Shown here: positions 8,242 through 15,859 of the stretch, piece by piece
Layout: the number at the start of each line of letters is the position of its first letter
How positions within the stretch are numbered: position 1 is the first letter of the stretch
Source of the DNA: Alphaproteobacteria bacterium
GTDB lineage: Bacteria > Pseudomonadota > Alphaproteobacteria > SMXP01
Assembly: GCA_028285305.1 (NCBI GenBank)
Contig: JANQPV010000020.1
Span: 1 to 64,000 of the forward strand
Length of the DNA stretch: 64,000 bases
Reading direction: 5' to 3'
Translations under genes and position numbers: made by a program
The notes under the pieces: generated by a model
Told to the model about the DNA's origin: nothing
Seen by the model: only the letters and a program-made list of their open reading frames with translations
Database searches by the model: none

Positions 8242-9731
8242 TGAACGACGTACCGGGCGATCCTAGCAACTCCGGCGATGCTAAGTCGGCGCAGGCGAAC
8301 GAAACGGGCGATCCGGCGGCCAAACGCGCTGGCCCCACTAAGCCGGAGGCACAAAATACAGCTGCGCCACCTGACGCAACACAATCTGCGGCCGGCGCGG
8401 TCTCCACCCAAAACCAAGGATCAGGTACCGCTGCCGCAACCGCCGCGCCCGGTTCAACGGTCACGTTTACCAAGGGCTACCGGCATTATGTGCTGGGCGT
8501 TCTCCTCGTCGTCTACATCTTTAATTTCATCGACCGACAGATCCTCGCTATCCTTGCTCAGTCCATCAAAGAAGATATGGGGCTATCGGATACGCAAATC
8601 GGCGCGTTGTCCGGCATTGCTTTTGGTATCTTCTATGCGACCCTGGGTATTCCCATCGCACGCCTTGCGGATAAGCACTCACGGGTCAACATCGTTTCCA
8701 TCTGTTTGGCTATTTGGAGCGCCATGACGGCGATTTCCGGTCTGGCCACAAACTATTGGCAACTCCTGCTGGCGCGGATCGGCGTCGGCATCGGGGAAGC
8801 GGGCGGCAGTCCCCCGTCTCACTCTCTGATTGCGGACTATTTCCCGGCGGAGGAGCGTGCCTCCGCGCTCGGGATTTACGCGATGGGCGTCACCATCGGG
8901 ATTTTATTCGGCAATCTCCTTGGCGGTTGGATCAACGAGTTTTTCGGCTGGCGAAACGCGTTCTTCTTAGTGGGCATTCCTGGGATATTGCTCGCGATAG
9001 TTATGAAGATGACCGTTAAGGAGCCGCCGCGCGGCCATTCGGAAGTGACGCAGAAGACAGTCGAGCAAGTTCCGTTTAAGACGGTACTCAGCACCATGTG
9101 GGGCTTTAAGAGCTTTCGGCAATTGTCGCTCGGAGCTGCTACCCAAGCCTTTGTCGGATATGGCGCCATCGCCTGGATGCCTGCTTATTTGATCCGTGTA
9201 CACGACATGTCCTCAGGCATGGTCGGCACGGCGTTGGGCCTCATCATCGGCATCGGCGGAGGTCTCGGTTCCTTTATGGGCGGTTATATGGCTGACCGGT
9301 GGGGCAAACGCGATGTGCGCTGGTATATGTGGCTGCCCGCTTGGGGTTTTCTCATCGCTGTTCCCTTTGTGATCGGCGTATTCATCTTCGAAAGCCTGTG
9401 GCTGGTGCTGGCTCTTTATATCGTGCCGGTGTTCATGACGAATTTGTACACAGGCCCAACGTTCGGCATGACCCAATCCTTAGCGCCGCTTGCGATGCGG
9501 GCGTCTGCCTCCGCACTCTTGCTGTTTATCATCAACATCATCGGGCTGGTCTTTGGTCCGACAACGGTCGGATACTTGAGCGATGTCTTCCAAGGCGCAT
9601 TCGGATGGGAGGACACTGAGTCTCTGCGCTGGGCGCTCATCCTGTGCGGGTTGGTCTATGTAATCTCGTTTTACAACTACATGCAGGCGGCGAAGCATCT
9701 GGAAGGAGACCTGGCGCGGTCGGGGAGCTAG
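8241..9731 (+). CDS. MFS transporter, Spinster-like
   Basis: This 496-residue inner-membrane carrier has about 12 hydrophobic segments from residue 80 onward. The first membrane helix carries NFIDRQILAIL and is followed by GLSDTQIGALSG, FYATLGIPIARLADK and RIGVGIGEAGGSPP; these motifs mark the Spinster-like MFS group often found in proteobacterial catabolic clusters. The first 75 residues form an unusual Ala/Pro/Gln-rich cytoplasmic extension without membrane character. GGAGG sits five bases before the ATG. The protein closely resembles the carrier at 43339-44817 across its length, so the two are paralogues. Substrate is unknown. The amidohydrolase gene that follows converges on it with a 6-bp gap, so the two are not cotranscribed. 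Confidence 0.9.
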   Translation: MNDVPGDPSNSGDAKSAQANETGDPAAKRAGPTKPEAQNTAAPPDATQSAAGAVSTQNQGSGTAAATAAPGSTVTFTKGYRHYVLGVLLVVYIFNFIDRQILAILAQSIKEDMGLSDTQIGALSGIAFGIFYATLGIPIARLADKHSRVNIVSICLAIWSAMTAISGLATNYWQLLLARIGVGIGEAGGSPPSHSLIADYFPAEERASALGIYAMGVTIGILFGNLLGGWINEFFGWRNAFFLVGIPGILLAIVMKMTVKEPPRGHSEVTQKTVEQVPFKTVLSTMWGFKSFRQLSLGAATQAFVGYGAIAWMPAYLIRVHDMSSGMVGTALGLIIGIGGGLGSFMGGYMADRWGKRDVRWYMWLPAWGFLIAVPFVIGVFIFESLWLVLALYIVPVFMTNLYTGPTFGMTQSLAPLAMRASASALLLFIINIIGLVFGPTTVGYLSDVFQGAFGWEDTESLRWALILCGLVYVISFYNYMQAAKHLEGDLARSGS

Positions 9732-9737
9732 GCAGCG

Positions 9738-10544
9738 TTAGAGCGCAAAGATCCGCTTTGCGTTTCCGGCCAAGAACAGCTCTTGCGCCTCGTCGTCCAG
9801 TTCGAGGGCCTCAAGGCCCGCCAGCGCTTGGGCGGGCATGATCATGGGGTAATTGGTGCCAAAGAGGACTTTTCCGCGTCCATGACCGCGCATGAAGTCG
9901 ACAAGGGCAACCGGGTAGCGCTTCACCGTATAGGCCGACGTATCGATATAGACGTTTTCGTGTTTTGTGGCGATGGCGATCGCCTCTTCCGTCCACGGAT
10001 AGCCGATATGCCCACCCACTATGACAAGCTCGGGAAAATCGAGGGAGACTTGATCCAAATAGATCGGCCGGCCCACTTCGGATGGCATCAGCGGACCGGT
10101 ATGTCCGATCTGTGTACAGAACGGAACGCCCATCTCGCAACAGGCCACGTAGACGGGATAGAACCGCCGGTCCGTCGGCGGCACTTCGCAAAGCCAGGGC
10201 AAAACGCGGATTGCCTTGAAGCCTAGTTCTTCTACACAGCGGCGGATTTCGCGCACAGCCACCATCGGCCTGGAGATGTCGACCGACCCAACACCGACAA
10301 GGCGGCCCGGATACGCCGCAACAAAGGACGCTACTTCATCATTGGAGATCATATCCCTGCCTGGCGCTTGCCACGCAGAAATGAGCGCGAGATCTACGCC
10401 GCCGGTGTCCATGGCCGCGATTGTCGCGGCGACCGGCAATTCTTCCATCGGCGTTTCGGTCTTCGTCCACCGCCGCAGGGAGGCGAAGATGGAATCTTGG
10501 CTATGGCGTAAAGTTGGGTGTTGCGCCCATGCGTCGATGATCAT
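9738..10544 (-). CDS. amidohydrolase-2 family protein with altered metal site
   Basis: The 268-residue TIM-barrel protein belongs to the ACMSD-like (amidohydrolase_2) group, which hydrolyses or decarboxylates carboxylates and lactones. The barrel is clear: AAMDTGGVDLALIS, GFKAIRVLPW, CTQIGHTGP, ELVIVGGHIGYPW, NVYIDTSAY and KVLFGTNYP at the usual spacing. Two features are odd. The N-terminal metal motif is DAWAQHP instead of D-x-H-x-H. The usual C-terminal S-D-Y-P Asp is Asn (GTNYP). The central His residues are kept, so the site may hold metal differently or be altered in activity. The start is ATG 10544, preceded by AGAGTGG. It stands alone on the minus strand and converges with the MFS gene. 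Confidence 0.85.
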   Translation of the reverse strand: MIIDAWAQHPTLRHSQDSIFASLRRWTKTETPMEELPVAATIAAMDTGGVDLALISAWQAPGRDMISNDEVASFVAAYPGRLVGVGSVDISRPMVAVREIRRCVEELGFKAIRVLPWLCEVPPTDRRFYPVYVACCEMGVPFCTQIGHTGPLMPSEVGRPIYLDQVSLDFPELVIVGGHIGYPWTEEAIAIATKHENVYIDTSAYTVKRYPVALVDFMRGHGRGKVLFGTNYPMIMPAQALAGLEALELDDEAQELFLAGNAKRIFAL

Positions 10545-10706
10545 AGCGCCACTCTACATTTCATCCGCACTCATTGGAAGATTGAACCCAGATAAGCGGC
10601 GCCAGATTTCCAGTTATCGATGAACTCGGTAAACGAGGCGATATCGAAGATCTATTGGATTGGCAATCTCTTGCCCAACATCCATTCGTTATGGTTTATT
10701 GAACCC

Positions 10707-11198
10707 ATGCGTGTATTCGTCTTCGGCTTGTTGTTGGGTTTGCTTATTGCTGCGAGCGCGCAAGCTTGTGATTGTGTCGTTCCATCTTCGCCGTCAGAAT
10801 TGGTCGAGCGAAGTTCGGTAGTTGGGGACATCACCATTATCGAGGCGTCCATATTGGATGACGCCCAAAAAGACGCCCTTTCTTTGCCACCTCATATGTC
10901 GTTCCTACCCCTGGCTCGAGCAAAGGTTAGGGTGGACTATGCGATCAAGGGAGCTTCCAACGGAGACGAATTTGTCGTGTATTTCGACGTCGGATCGAGT
11001 TGCAAATATGAACCAATGGTTGGCGCCAAGAAGACACTCTTCGTGAGTAATTTCGGGAGCATGCCTTGGGTTAGCGCGTGCAATCAATTGGACTATCTTT
11101 GTGGCGCGCAAGGACTATCTAAGGCTGACTTTTTCGGTTCGTATGACGACTACTTCGATCAAATCTCGCAGGGTGCCTGGTCTTCTCGGCCACGTTAG
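10707..11198 (+). CDS. secreted Cys-rich protein, TIMP/NTR-like
   Basis: The start at ATG 10707 gives a 163-residue protein with a clear signal peptide (MRVFVFGLLLGLLIAASAQA) and a mature N-terminus beginning CDC. The pattern recalls bacterial tissue-inhibitor-of-metalloproteinase-like (NTR/OB-fold) proteins: an N-terminal Cys pair, a strand with AKVRVDYAIKG, a VYFDVGSSC segment and C-terminal Cys residues (VSACNQLDYLC). Six Cys in the mature part suggest disulphides in the periplasm or outside the cell. A longer in-frame start at 10620 would bury the signal peptide and was rejected. It lies directly before the tRNA cluster and has no operon partner. Confidence 0.65.
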   Translation: MRVFVFGLLLGLLIAASAQACDCVVPSSPSELVERSSVVGDITIIEASILDDAQKDALSLPPHMSFLPLARAKVRVDYAIKGASNGDEFVVYFDVGSSCKYEPMVGAKKTLFVSNFGSMPWVSACNQLDYLCGAQGLSKADFFGSYDDYFDQISQGAWSSRPR

Positions 11199-11217
11199 CT
11201 GAGAGGTCAATTGCTAG

Positions 11218-11294
11218 TGGCGGGAGGGACGGGAGTCGAACCCGCAACAACCGCCGTCTCAGGACGATGCGTCTACCAATTGCGCCACGCTCCC
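11218..11294 (-). tRNA. tRNA-Leu(GAG), short variable loop, CCA encoded
   Basis: Read on the minus strand, the gene folds as a cloverleaf. The acceptor GGGAGCG pairs with CCCTCCC except for a C:C clash at pair 6. The D arm is leucine-like (AATTGGTAGACGC). The anticodon stem TCGTC/GGCGG holds the loop CTGAGAC, giving anticodon GAG. The variable region is only TTGTT. The T arm is GCGGG/CCCGT with loop TTCGACT. The discriminator is G and CCA is encoded (11218-11220). Bacterial tRNA-Leu normally has a long variable arm and discriminator A73. The mismatch and G73 mean it could be poorly charged or a pseudo-tRNA. Confidence 0.8.
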
Positions 11295-11315
11295 CTGATG
11301 GATCGAAAAGCGGGA

Positions 11316-11392
11316 TGGTGGGAGCGGCGAGAGTCGAACTCGCACTGATCGCGGTCTGAGCACGATGCCTCTACCGATTGGGCTACGCTCCC
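11316..11392 (-). tRNA. tRNA-Leu(CAG), short variable loop, CCA encoded
   Basis: The minus-strand gene has a perfect seven-pair acceptor (GGGAGCG/CGCTCCC), D arm GCCC-loop-AGGC, anticodon stem TCGTG/CGCGA with loop CTCAGAC (anticodon CAG), variable loop TCAGT, and T arm GCGAG/CTCGC with loop TTCGACT. The discriminator is A and CCA follows. It lies 21 bp upstream of the GAG gene in transcription order. The five-base variable loop makes it class I in shape although the anticodon reads CUG leucine codons. Confidence 0.88.
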
Positions 11393-11402
11393 GGACGAGC
11401 GT

Positions 11403-11475
11403 GCGGGCTGCGGGAGTCGAACCCGCACTGTCTGAATTTTAAGTCCAGTGCCTCTACCGCTTGGGCTAAGCCCGC
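11403..11475 (-). tRNA. tRNA-Leu(UAA), short variable loop
   Basis: This is the first gene of the minus-strand tRNA cluster. The acceptor GCGGGCT/AGCCCGC is perfect. The anticodon stem CTGGA/TTCAG holds the loop CTTAAAA (anticodon TAA). The variable loop is ACAGT. The T arm GCGGG/CCCGC has loop TTCGACT. The discriminator base at 11402 is A and no CCA is encoded. The body resembles leucine tRNAs with short variable loops carried by some phages (from memory). It lies ten bases before the CAG gene, so the three are probably one transcript. Confidence 0.88.
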
Positions 11476-11764
11476 AAGCGTCGAGGTTTCAGATTTTCAG
11501 GGAGTGAGAATCGCGAAACCGCCCGCTTACGAAAGCAGGTCAGCCAAGCCCGATAGTCGCGTTGATATGTTCCACGTGTTTCTCATGGGCCGATAAATAG
11601 GGTTGCCATGCCAGAACGTCAAGATACAAACTCCTGGCAATGATTTCGCTTGTTTATTCATCATGGGGCGCTTACTAGACCGGAGTCATGAAATCAGTTT
11701 TCGAAATGTAGTGGTTATCCTAAGTATGGACGCAGACATACCACTCCAATCTTACGATGCCTTC

Positions 11765-12613
11765 TCAGCGCCCAATGAACAATCGATTTAAGCGTCCCAG
11801 CAAGTTGGAAGCGCTCGTCCGCCTTCCTTTGTACTTCGCGAATTGCTCTTCATACCAAGCGTCTTGCTGGGGCCGCTTCGTGTAGTAGTCACCACGTCCA
11901 AACAAGTCGGGCGGCTTGTTTGCGCCCAAGTAACTGACCATGTAGTCGAGGCCGCGAGATCGGCCACACTCCTGTTTGAATGCGTCGGCAAGCTCCGGAG
12001 ACGACCGACACGTATCCAGAAGTTTCTCGATCGTAGCGAATCGTTCGAGTTCATCATCGAGCCAATAGTGGTATTCGTCACGGAGCGTTGTTCCCTGAAG
12101 ATCTTGGCAGAGATTATCGATTGATTTAAAAACAAGTGCGCCAGGGCGCTCGCCAGAGGTGACAACGCAGAAATCGAAGCCGCACCCGTACTCGATCACT
12201 GATGCCAGTCCCGTCAGTGTATTGTCCGGCACGCACCAGTTTTTGTCGCTGTCATAGAAATAGTAGTCGTCATCATCGATATCATCGTCGTTTTCATCCA
12301 ACACCGCGGCTCTTTTCTTCGCCAAGTCGCGTAGGGCTTCCGCGCCAGGGTAAGGTTCTGCCGGGCGATAGAGTTTAAGACGGCTAAGAGACTTCATGCC
12401 GTAATGCGGACCGATCCCGCCATTGCCGCACTCCCGATAGAACGCCGCCAATTCATCTGGCATTGCAACGCCGACCTCAGTCTCCCAAGCCTCGATACCT
12501 TCCGGTGAGACCTTTGGACCAAATGCGTATACGCCATCGCTCGCGCCAAACACTTGGCGCGTTTTGTCCAGTTTTTCGAGTCTTCGCAGCTTGTCCCGTA
12601 CCTGTTCCCACAC
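11765..12613 (-). CDS. SMI1/KNR4 (SUKH) family immunity-type protein
   Basis: This 282-residue protein fits the SUKH superfamily, whose bacterial members often neutralise polymorphic or contact-dependent toxins in the cytoplasm. The signature region is near residues 35-75: GIEAWETEVGVAMPDELAAFYREC followed by NGGIGPHYG and a leucine-rich segment (the first run is conserved in parts only). A later CGFDFCVVTSGERPGALV block is typical of the second half. An acidic loop (residues about 108-118) is rich in Asp. An upstream in-frame TAA without any ATG fixes the start at GTG 12613. In this prophage it is probably cargo. No cognate toxin is recognisable next to it. Confidence 0.8.
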   Translation of the reverse strand: MWEQVRDKLRRLEKLDKTRQVFGASDGVYAFGPKVSPEGIEAWETEVGVAMPDELAAFYRECGNGGIGPHYGMKSLSRLKLYRPAEPYPGAEALRDLAKKRAAVLDENDDDIDDDDYYFYDSDKNWCVPDNTLTGLASVIEYGCGFDFCVVTSGERPGALVFKSIDNLCQDLQGTTLRDEYHYWLDDELERFATIEKLLDTCRSSPELADAFKQECGRSRGLDYMVSYLGANKPPDLFGRGDYYTKRPQQDAWYEEQFAKYKGRRTSASNLLGRLNRLFIGR

Positions 12614-12723
12614 GGCGCCACCAGTTTCATTCGGTGTTGTCTTTTAGGAAGATAAGACAGTTTCGCCTGCATTCCAGCTTTAATTTGATCGTCGCTCATA
12701 GGTGGTGAAGAGGGTTCGTCGGC

Positions 12724-13170
12724 CTATCCGCGTTTCTGCGGCAATTCCAATGGCTCTTCGTCCAATGTCGCCTCGAATTCCTCCTCAGTAAGGGGCTGAT
12801 CGGAAATGTGATAAAGGATGTTCGAAGTCTCCATCACGTGGCGGTCGCCGTATACCTCCGGTCGCCGGGCTTTGAGGAGAAAGACCAACATACGCTCACT
12901 GATGGTTTCAGCGAGTTCGTAAGCACGATCTTCTAGGCGATCGGTCCCCTTCTCAAAGGCCTCTTGCCAGTTTTCGCGGAAGCGCTCCTCTTTCTCCCTC
13001 CAACGGTAAACGGTGCTGCGCACCAAATGTGCTTCCTCACAGGCTCTTGTGACGGAGGCGCCAAAGGCTAAGGCCTCCAAAAACTGAGCGCGCTTTTGCG
13101 CTTTGGTTTGGGGGAAGTCATTCTTCTCAAGATTGCCCTCATTCATTTCTTGTTGCGCTGACTGATTCAC
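12724..13170 (-). CDS. phage terminase small-subunit-like DNA-binding protein
   Basis: The GTG at 13170 has GAGGAA six bases upstream, much better than the ATG at 13146 or longer frames, giving 148 residues. After an acidic, Gln-rich start comes an HTH: ALAFGASVTRACEEA, then VRSTVYRWREKEERF. A helical oligomerisation segment and LLKARRPEVYGDR follow; that ending is common in small terminases of the homeodomain-like type. Such proteins bind pac or cos DNA and recruit TerL. The gene lies downstream of the NusG-like gene on the same strand and about 5.3 kb from terL. A transposase-like HTH is the main alternative, but the C-terminal motif favours TerS. Confidence 0.7.
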   Translation of the reverse strand: MNQSAQQEMNEGNLEKNDFPQTKAQKRAQFLEALAFGASVTRACEEAHLVRSTVYRWREKEERFRENWQEAFEKGTDRLEDRAYELAETISERMLVFLLKARRPEVYGDRHVMETSNILYHISDQPLTEEEFEATLDEEPLELPQKRG

Positions 13171-13332
13171 TCGCGTTCCTCTATATTGGAAACTTGGATG
13201 ATGGTGGGTTCCCATAGCTCCGCCATCGGAGCGCCTTCGCACTCTAGGTGCATTGGTCTCCCGGATTGGCCCCGGCGGAGGAAGCGTGGGTTCCCCGCGA
13301 ACTGAACAGGCCGAAACTAGAGGCAATCCCGG

Positions 13333-13863
13333 CTACGCGCCGAGGGGTTGCTCTATCTTGAATTTCTTGCCGGCGACGTCGCCCTCGGCAATGAGTTTTC
13401 GTGCTCCCACGGACCGGACAACGGCATCGACCGTGTGACCGAAGACCTGAACAGAGACTTTGTCACCGATGAAAACGATCTGCCCGGCACGTTTCTTTTT
13501 TCGGTCCGACATCCATCTTTCTTCTAGCGCCTTGATACGTGTGATTGCTTGATCAGGGATAATTGCCGGTTTTTCATTGATCAGTACAGGGCGAGACTTT
13601 GGGCGCGCCGTCATTCGCATTTGGCGCAATCCGTCTGCCGTCTTTAGCCAGAGCAGTTCAGCAAGTCCACCTTGGGGCCGCGCAAACAAATAGGTCGGGA
13701 ACGCTGGGAATTCTTTGTAGATTCTCTTTTTTGTTCGATGATGGCGTTTGCGTACTCGCATGACGGGACAATAGGCATCGACTTCGGCGGATTGGAGCAA
13801 TTGGGTTTCGTTCACTTCCGTGCCGAAGGGCGTCCAGAGCACCAGCCAGGCTTCACTGCTCAT
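13333..13863 (-). CDS. NusG/RfaH-like transcription elongation factor, prophage-encoded
   Basis: This 176-residue protein has an NGN domain and a KOW-type C-terminus. The NGN part shows AWLVLWTPFGTE, then EVDAYCPV, a basic stretch ending FPAFPTYLFAR, and a hydrophobic segment (residues about 68-75). These match the W-v-l-t / P-r-r / FPgYlF pattern of NusG, RfaH and LoaP, which bind RNA polymerase and suppress pausing. A Lys/Arg-rich linker precedes VFIGDKVSVQVFGHTVDAVV, a degenerate KOW strand set. It lies 33 bp behind the Cro-like gene and ahead of the terminase-like gene, where many phages keep an antiterminator. I infer a processive antitermination role for prophage genes. An ops-like element was not found by eye. 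Confidence 0.8.
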   Translation of the reverse strand: MSSEAWLVLWTPFGTEVNETQLLQSAEVDAYCPVMRVRKRHHRTKKRIYKEFPAFPTYLFARPQGGLAELLWLKTADGLRQMRMTARPKSRPVLINEKPAIIPDQAITRIKALEERWMSDRKKKRAGQIVFIGDKVSVQVFGHTVDAVVRSVGARKLIAEGDVAGKKFKIEQPLGA

Positions 13864-13896
13864 TCGCTTTGAGGCTCTTCTGACCGCTGATTCCGT

Positions 13897-14154
13897 CTAT
13901 ACAGACCGTCGGCTCGGCGCGTCCCCGGCGCTTGCAAGAACCGAATTTGGATCGCTTTGTCCTTGCGATGTTTCCCTGGCGATGAAGCGCCTGATGAATT
14001 CCACGGTGCGTAGCTGGGGCGAGCGCTTGGTATTGCGCAAATCGAATACAAACCGTGGATCGCCCATGACCTCCAGCCCAAACGCTGAGGCCGACATACC
14101 CTGCTGTTTCATGAATGCCTCGATTTCTTCCAACAACTGTGAACGGATGTCCAT
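13897..14154 (-). CDS. Cro-like small DNA-binding protein
   Basis: This 85-residue protein starts at ATG 14154, which has a strong AGAGGGG upstream; a longer frame to 14262 has no such site. It is helical, with ELLE-type helices and ASAFGLEVMGDPRFVFDLRNT, a segment that reads as the turn and recognition helix of an XRE-like HTH, followed by EFIRRFIA. It diverges from the CI-like repressor with 109 bp between the start codons, the standard arrangement for a lysis-lysogeny switch. It is therefore probably the early repressor and first gene of the minus-strand phage transcript. Family membership is inferred mostly from position. Confidence 0.65.
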   Translation of the reverse strand: MDIRSQLLEEIEAFMKQQGMSASAFGLEVMGDPRFVFDLRNTKRSPQLRTVEFIRRFIARETSQGQSDPNSVLASAGDAPSRRSV

Positions 14155-14196
14155 ATTCCCCTCTTGTGATGCTGACCAACGGGCGGAATGGTATTC

Positions 14197-14271
14197 GGAA
14201 ATTTCCCCAATATCAAGATTTTTCCTACTTGCAATTCCTATCATTTTGTAGGATTTTCCCAATATGGAAAA
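14197..14271. promoter_or_regulatory. divergent cI/cro operator-promoter region
   Basis: The region holds repeated TTTCC/GGAAA half-sites: a perfect palindrome GGAAATTTCC at 14197-14206, TTTTTCC near 14219-14225, and TTTTCC (14254-14259) facing GGAAAA (14266-14271) across the CI start codon. TTCC(C)CAATAT occurs twice. TCCTAC (14223-14228) and GTAGGA (14248-14253) form a second inverted repeat; the latter may also act as the CI ribosome-binding site. CI binding at the last site could repress its own translation or transcription. Confidence 0.6.
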
Positions 14272-14980
14272 CCTTGACGAAGACGAACAACATGCCCGGC
14301 TGGTCTATCATCTCGACCGCCTGATGACTGCCGGTCGCTGGACGCGGGCCGCGCTTGCGAAGGAAGCCGGCCTCAGCCATACCGCCGTACGGGATATCTT
14401 CTTGGGAAAATCCAAGAGTCCCCGCGGAATAACTCTCGCCCGAATTGCAAGTGTCTTGAATGTTGACGCAAGCGATTTCTATCTTCCTACAGATCAACAA
14501 GGGACCAATGCTTTTACCGCTCCGACGCCGCCCTCGGATGTGGACTTGAGACACATGCAATCCGCTCCTAAGGCCACCGTCTCCCCAGAAACCGCACCAG
14601 TTTATTCGTCCGCGCAAGGCGGCCAAGGCGACCTAACGATTTACTTCACCGATATCATCGAGTATCGGGCCAAGCCGCCGCGTCACCGGCGTTCCCCCAA
14701 ATTGTGGGGGTTTTATGTGGTTGGGGATTCGATGTTCCCGCGCATTGAAAGCGGCAACTTCGTCTGGGTCGATCCGGACAAGACGCCCAAGCCCAACGAA
14801 GAAGCCGTCTTTGTACAGACTAATAAAGCACTTCAAGATGCGAGCATCTTGGTCAAGAGAGTGGTCAAAAGCACCGCCAAAATGTGGACGGTGATGCAGT
14901 TCAACCCGCAGGAAGAATTTCGCCTGTCTAAAGAGACTTGGGAGGCTTGGCTGATTGTGGACATCGATCTCAATAGATAG
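14264..14980 (+). CDS. CI-type phage repressor (HTH plus S24 peptidase)
   Basis: This 238-residue repressor maintains lysogeny. An N-terminal XRE HTH (ALAKEAGLSHTAVRDIF, residues about 30-46, then TLARIASVLNVD) binds operators. A Pro/Thr-rich linker of about 60 residues leads to a LexA/S24 domain with GDSMFPRIESGNFVW. Ser156 and Lys198 (ILVKRVV) are in the positions of the catalytic dyad, so RecA-triggered self-cleavage and SOS induction are plausible. No perfect Ala-Gly or Cys-Gly cleavage pair is obvious in the linker. The length is normal for this class. The coding region overlaps an operator-like palindrome at its start and, at its end, the tail of the decayed GNAT gene on the other strand. 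Confidence 0.92.
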   Translation: MENLDEDEQHARLVYHLDRLMTAGRWTRAALAKEAGLSHTAVRDIFLGKSKSPRGITLARIASVLNVDASDFYLPTDQQGTNAFTAPTPPSDVDLRHMQSAPKATVSPETAPVYSSAQGGQGDLTIYFTDIIEYRAKPPRHRRSPKLWGFYVVGDSMFPRIESGNFVWVDPDKTPKPNEEAVFVQTNKALQDASILVKRVVKSTAKMWTVMQFNPQEEFRLSKETWEAWLIVDIDLNR

Positions 14981-15746
14981 GACTGTCCTCGCGTCCGACC
15001 GGATGTTCTATAGTTTTCACAAAGTGCCGTGTTAGACACACTGGCACAAAGCCGAGCTTCTGATAGAGATATTTCGGCGTGTCCCGGGCGTAAGAGCCGA
15101 TCAGGATGTCATCTATTCCAAGAGCACGGGCGTGACTGATACAATGTGCTATAATAGCCGAGGCAATCCCGCGGACGCGGTACGTGTGGACGGTAAAGCG
15201 GTCTTTGACCAATCCCATCCCCGTCGGAGCCGTATGCTCAGGGCTCGCCGGACCAAGCGGCGATGAAGAATTTACAAACGGGCGTCTTTCTCCAATAGCT
15301 CTCTATCATGCCGCGGGTAGTTTTCTCTGTTAGGGGATTTTCTTCTCGGGCTGTTTCCCTATGATTTGCAAACACCAGTTTGCTCAGCGCGCGCCAGTCT
15401 GCCTCATTCGAAATTGGATAGATCGAGAGTTCCGTTAGCTCGCGCGGTTTTAGCTGGCCCGTAAGCATCATCTGAACCGTAGCATTTTGCTCGATGTAGC
15501 CGGCCAAAACCATCCGGGCCGGCACTTCTGGAGGCGTGAACGGATTGATTTTGACGACTTTGTACCGGCTATGAAAATAGATATCATCTGTAAGCCGAGT
15601 CACTTGCTTGAAGTTGCCTGTGCTTACATCAAAAAATGATTCGAATCCCAAACGTCGCCGTTATTGCGATCGCGCACGGCCGTAAATCCAGGCCCGTCAA
15701 TTCGTTCCAGTCCCAATTGGCCGTGATACTGGTATGATTCACGCAC
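14970..15746 (-). pseudogene. decayed GNAT acetyltransferase gene with two frameshifts
   Basis: Three minus-strand pieces together read as one GNAT-type protein. Piece one (from GTG 15746) includes GQLGLERIDGPGFTAVRDR and GDVWDSNHF. It breaks at a run of six T near 15635. Piece two carries a hydrophobic middle and ends SGEP at a TGA (15238-15240). Piece three resumes one base later with a strand, VRGIASAIIAH (the acetyl-CoA loop), and YLYQKLGFVP. The gene converges on cI and overlaps it by 11 bases. Either sequencing errors or real decay would give this picture. The CCC-TGA at the second break resembles +1 shift sites, but a second break argues for decay. Confidence 0.6.
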
Positions 15747-15859
15747 AAGGCGCGTCAGAGATCACTTGTCGCTATCTACATCCATAAGTGCACTTTGGTG
15801 GTCGGGATCGGAACGGGCACGAAGCGTGCTTGCATAATCCAACGAAGCCTGGAGTCTGA

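Noticed and set aside
15238-15243. Programmed +1 frameshift at CCC-TGA
   Set aside because: The site resembles +1 shift sites, but a second unrelated frameshift upstream makes gene decay more likely.
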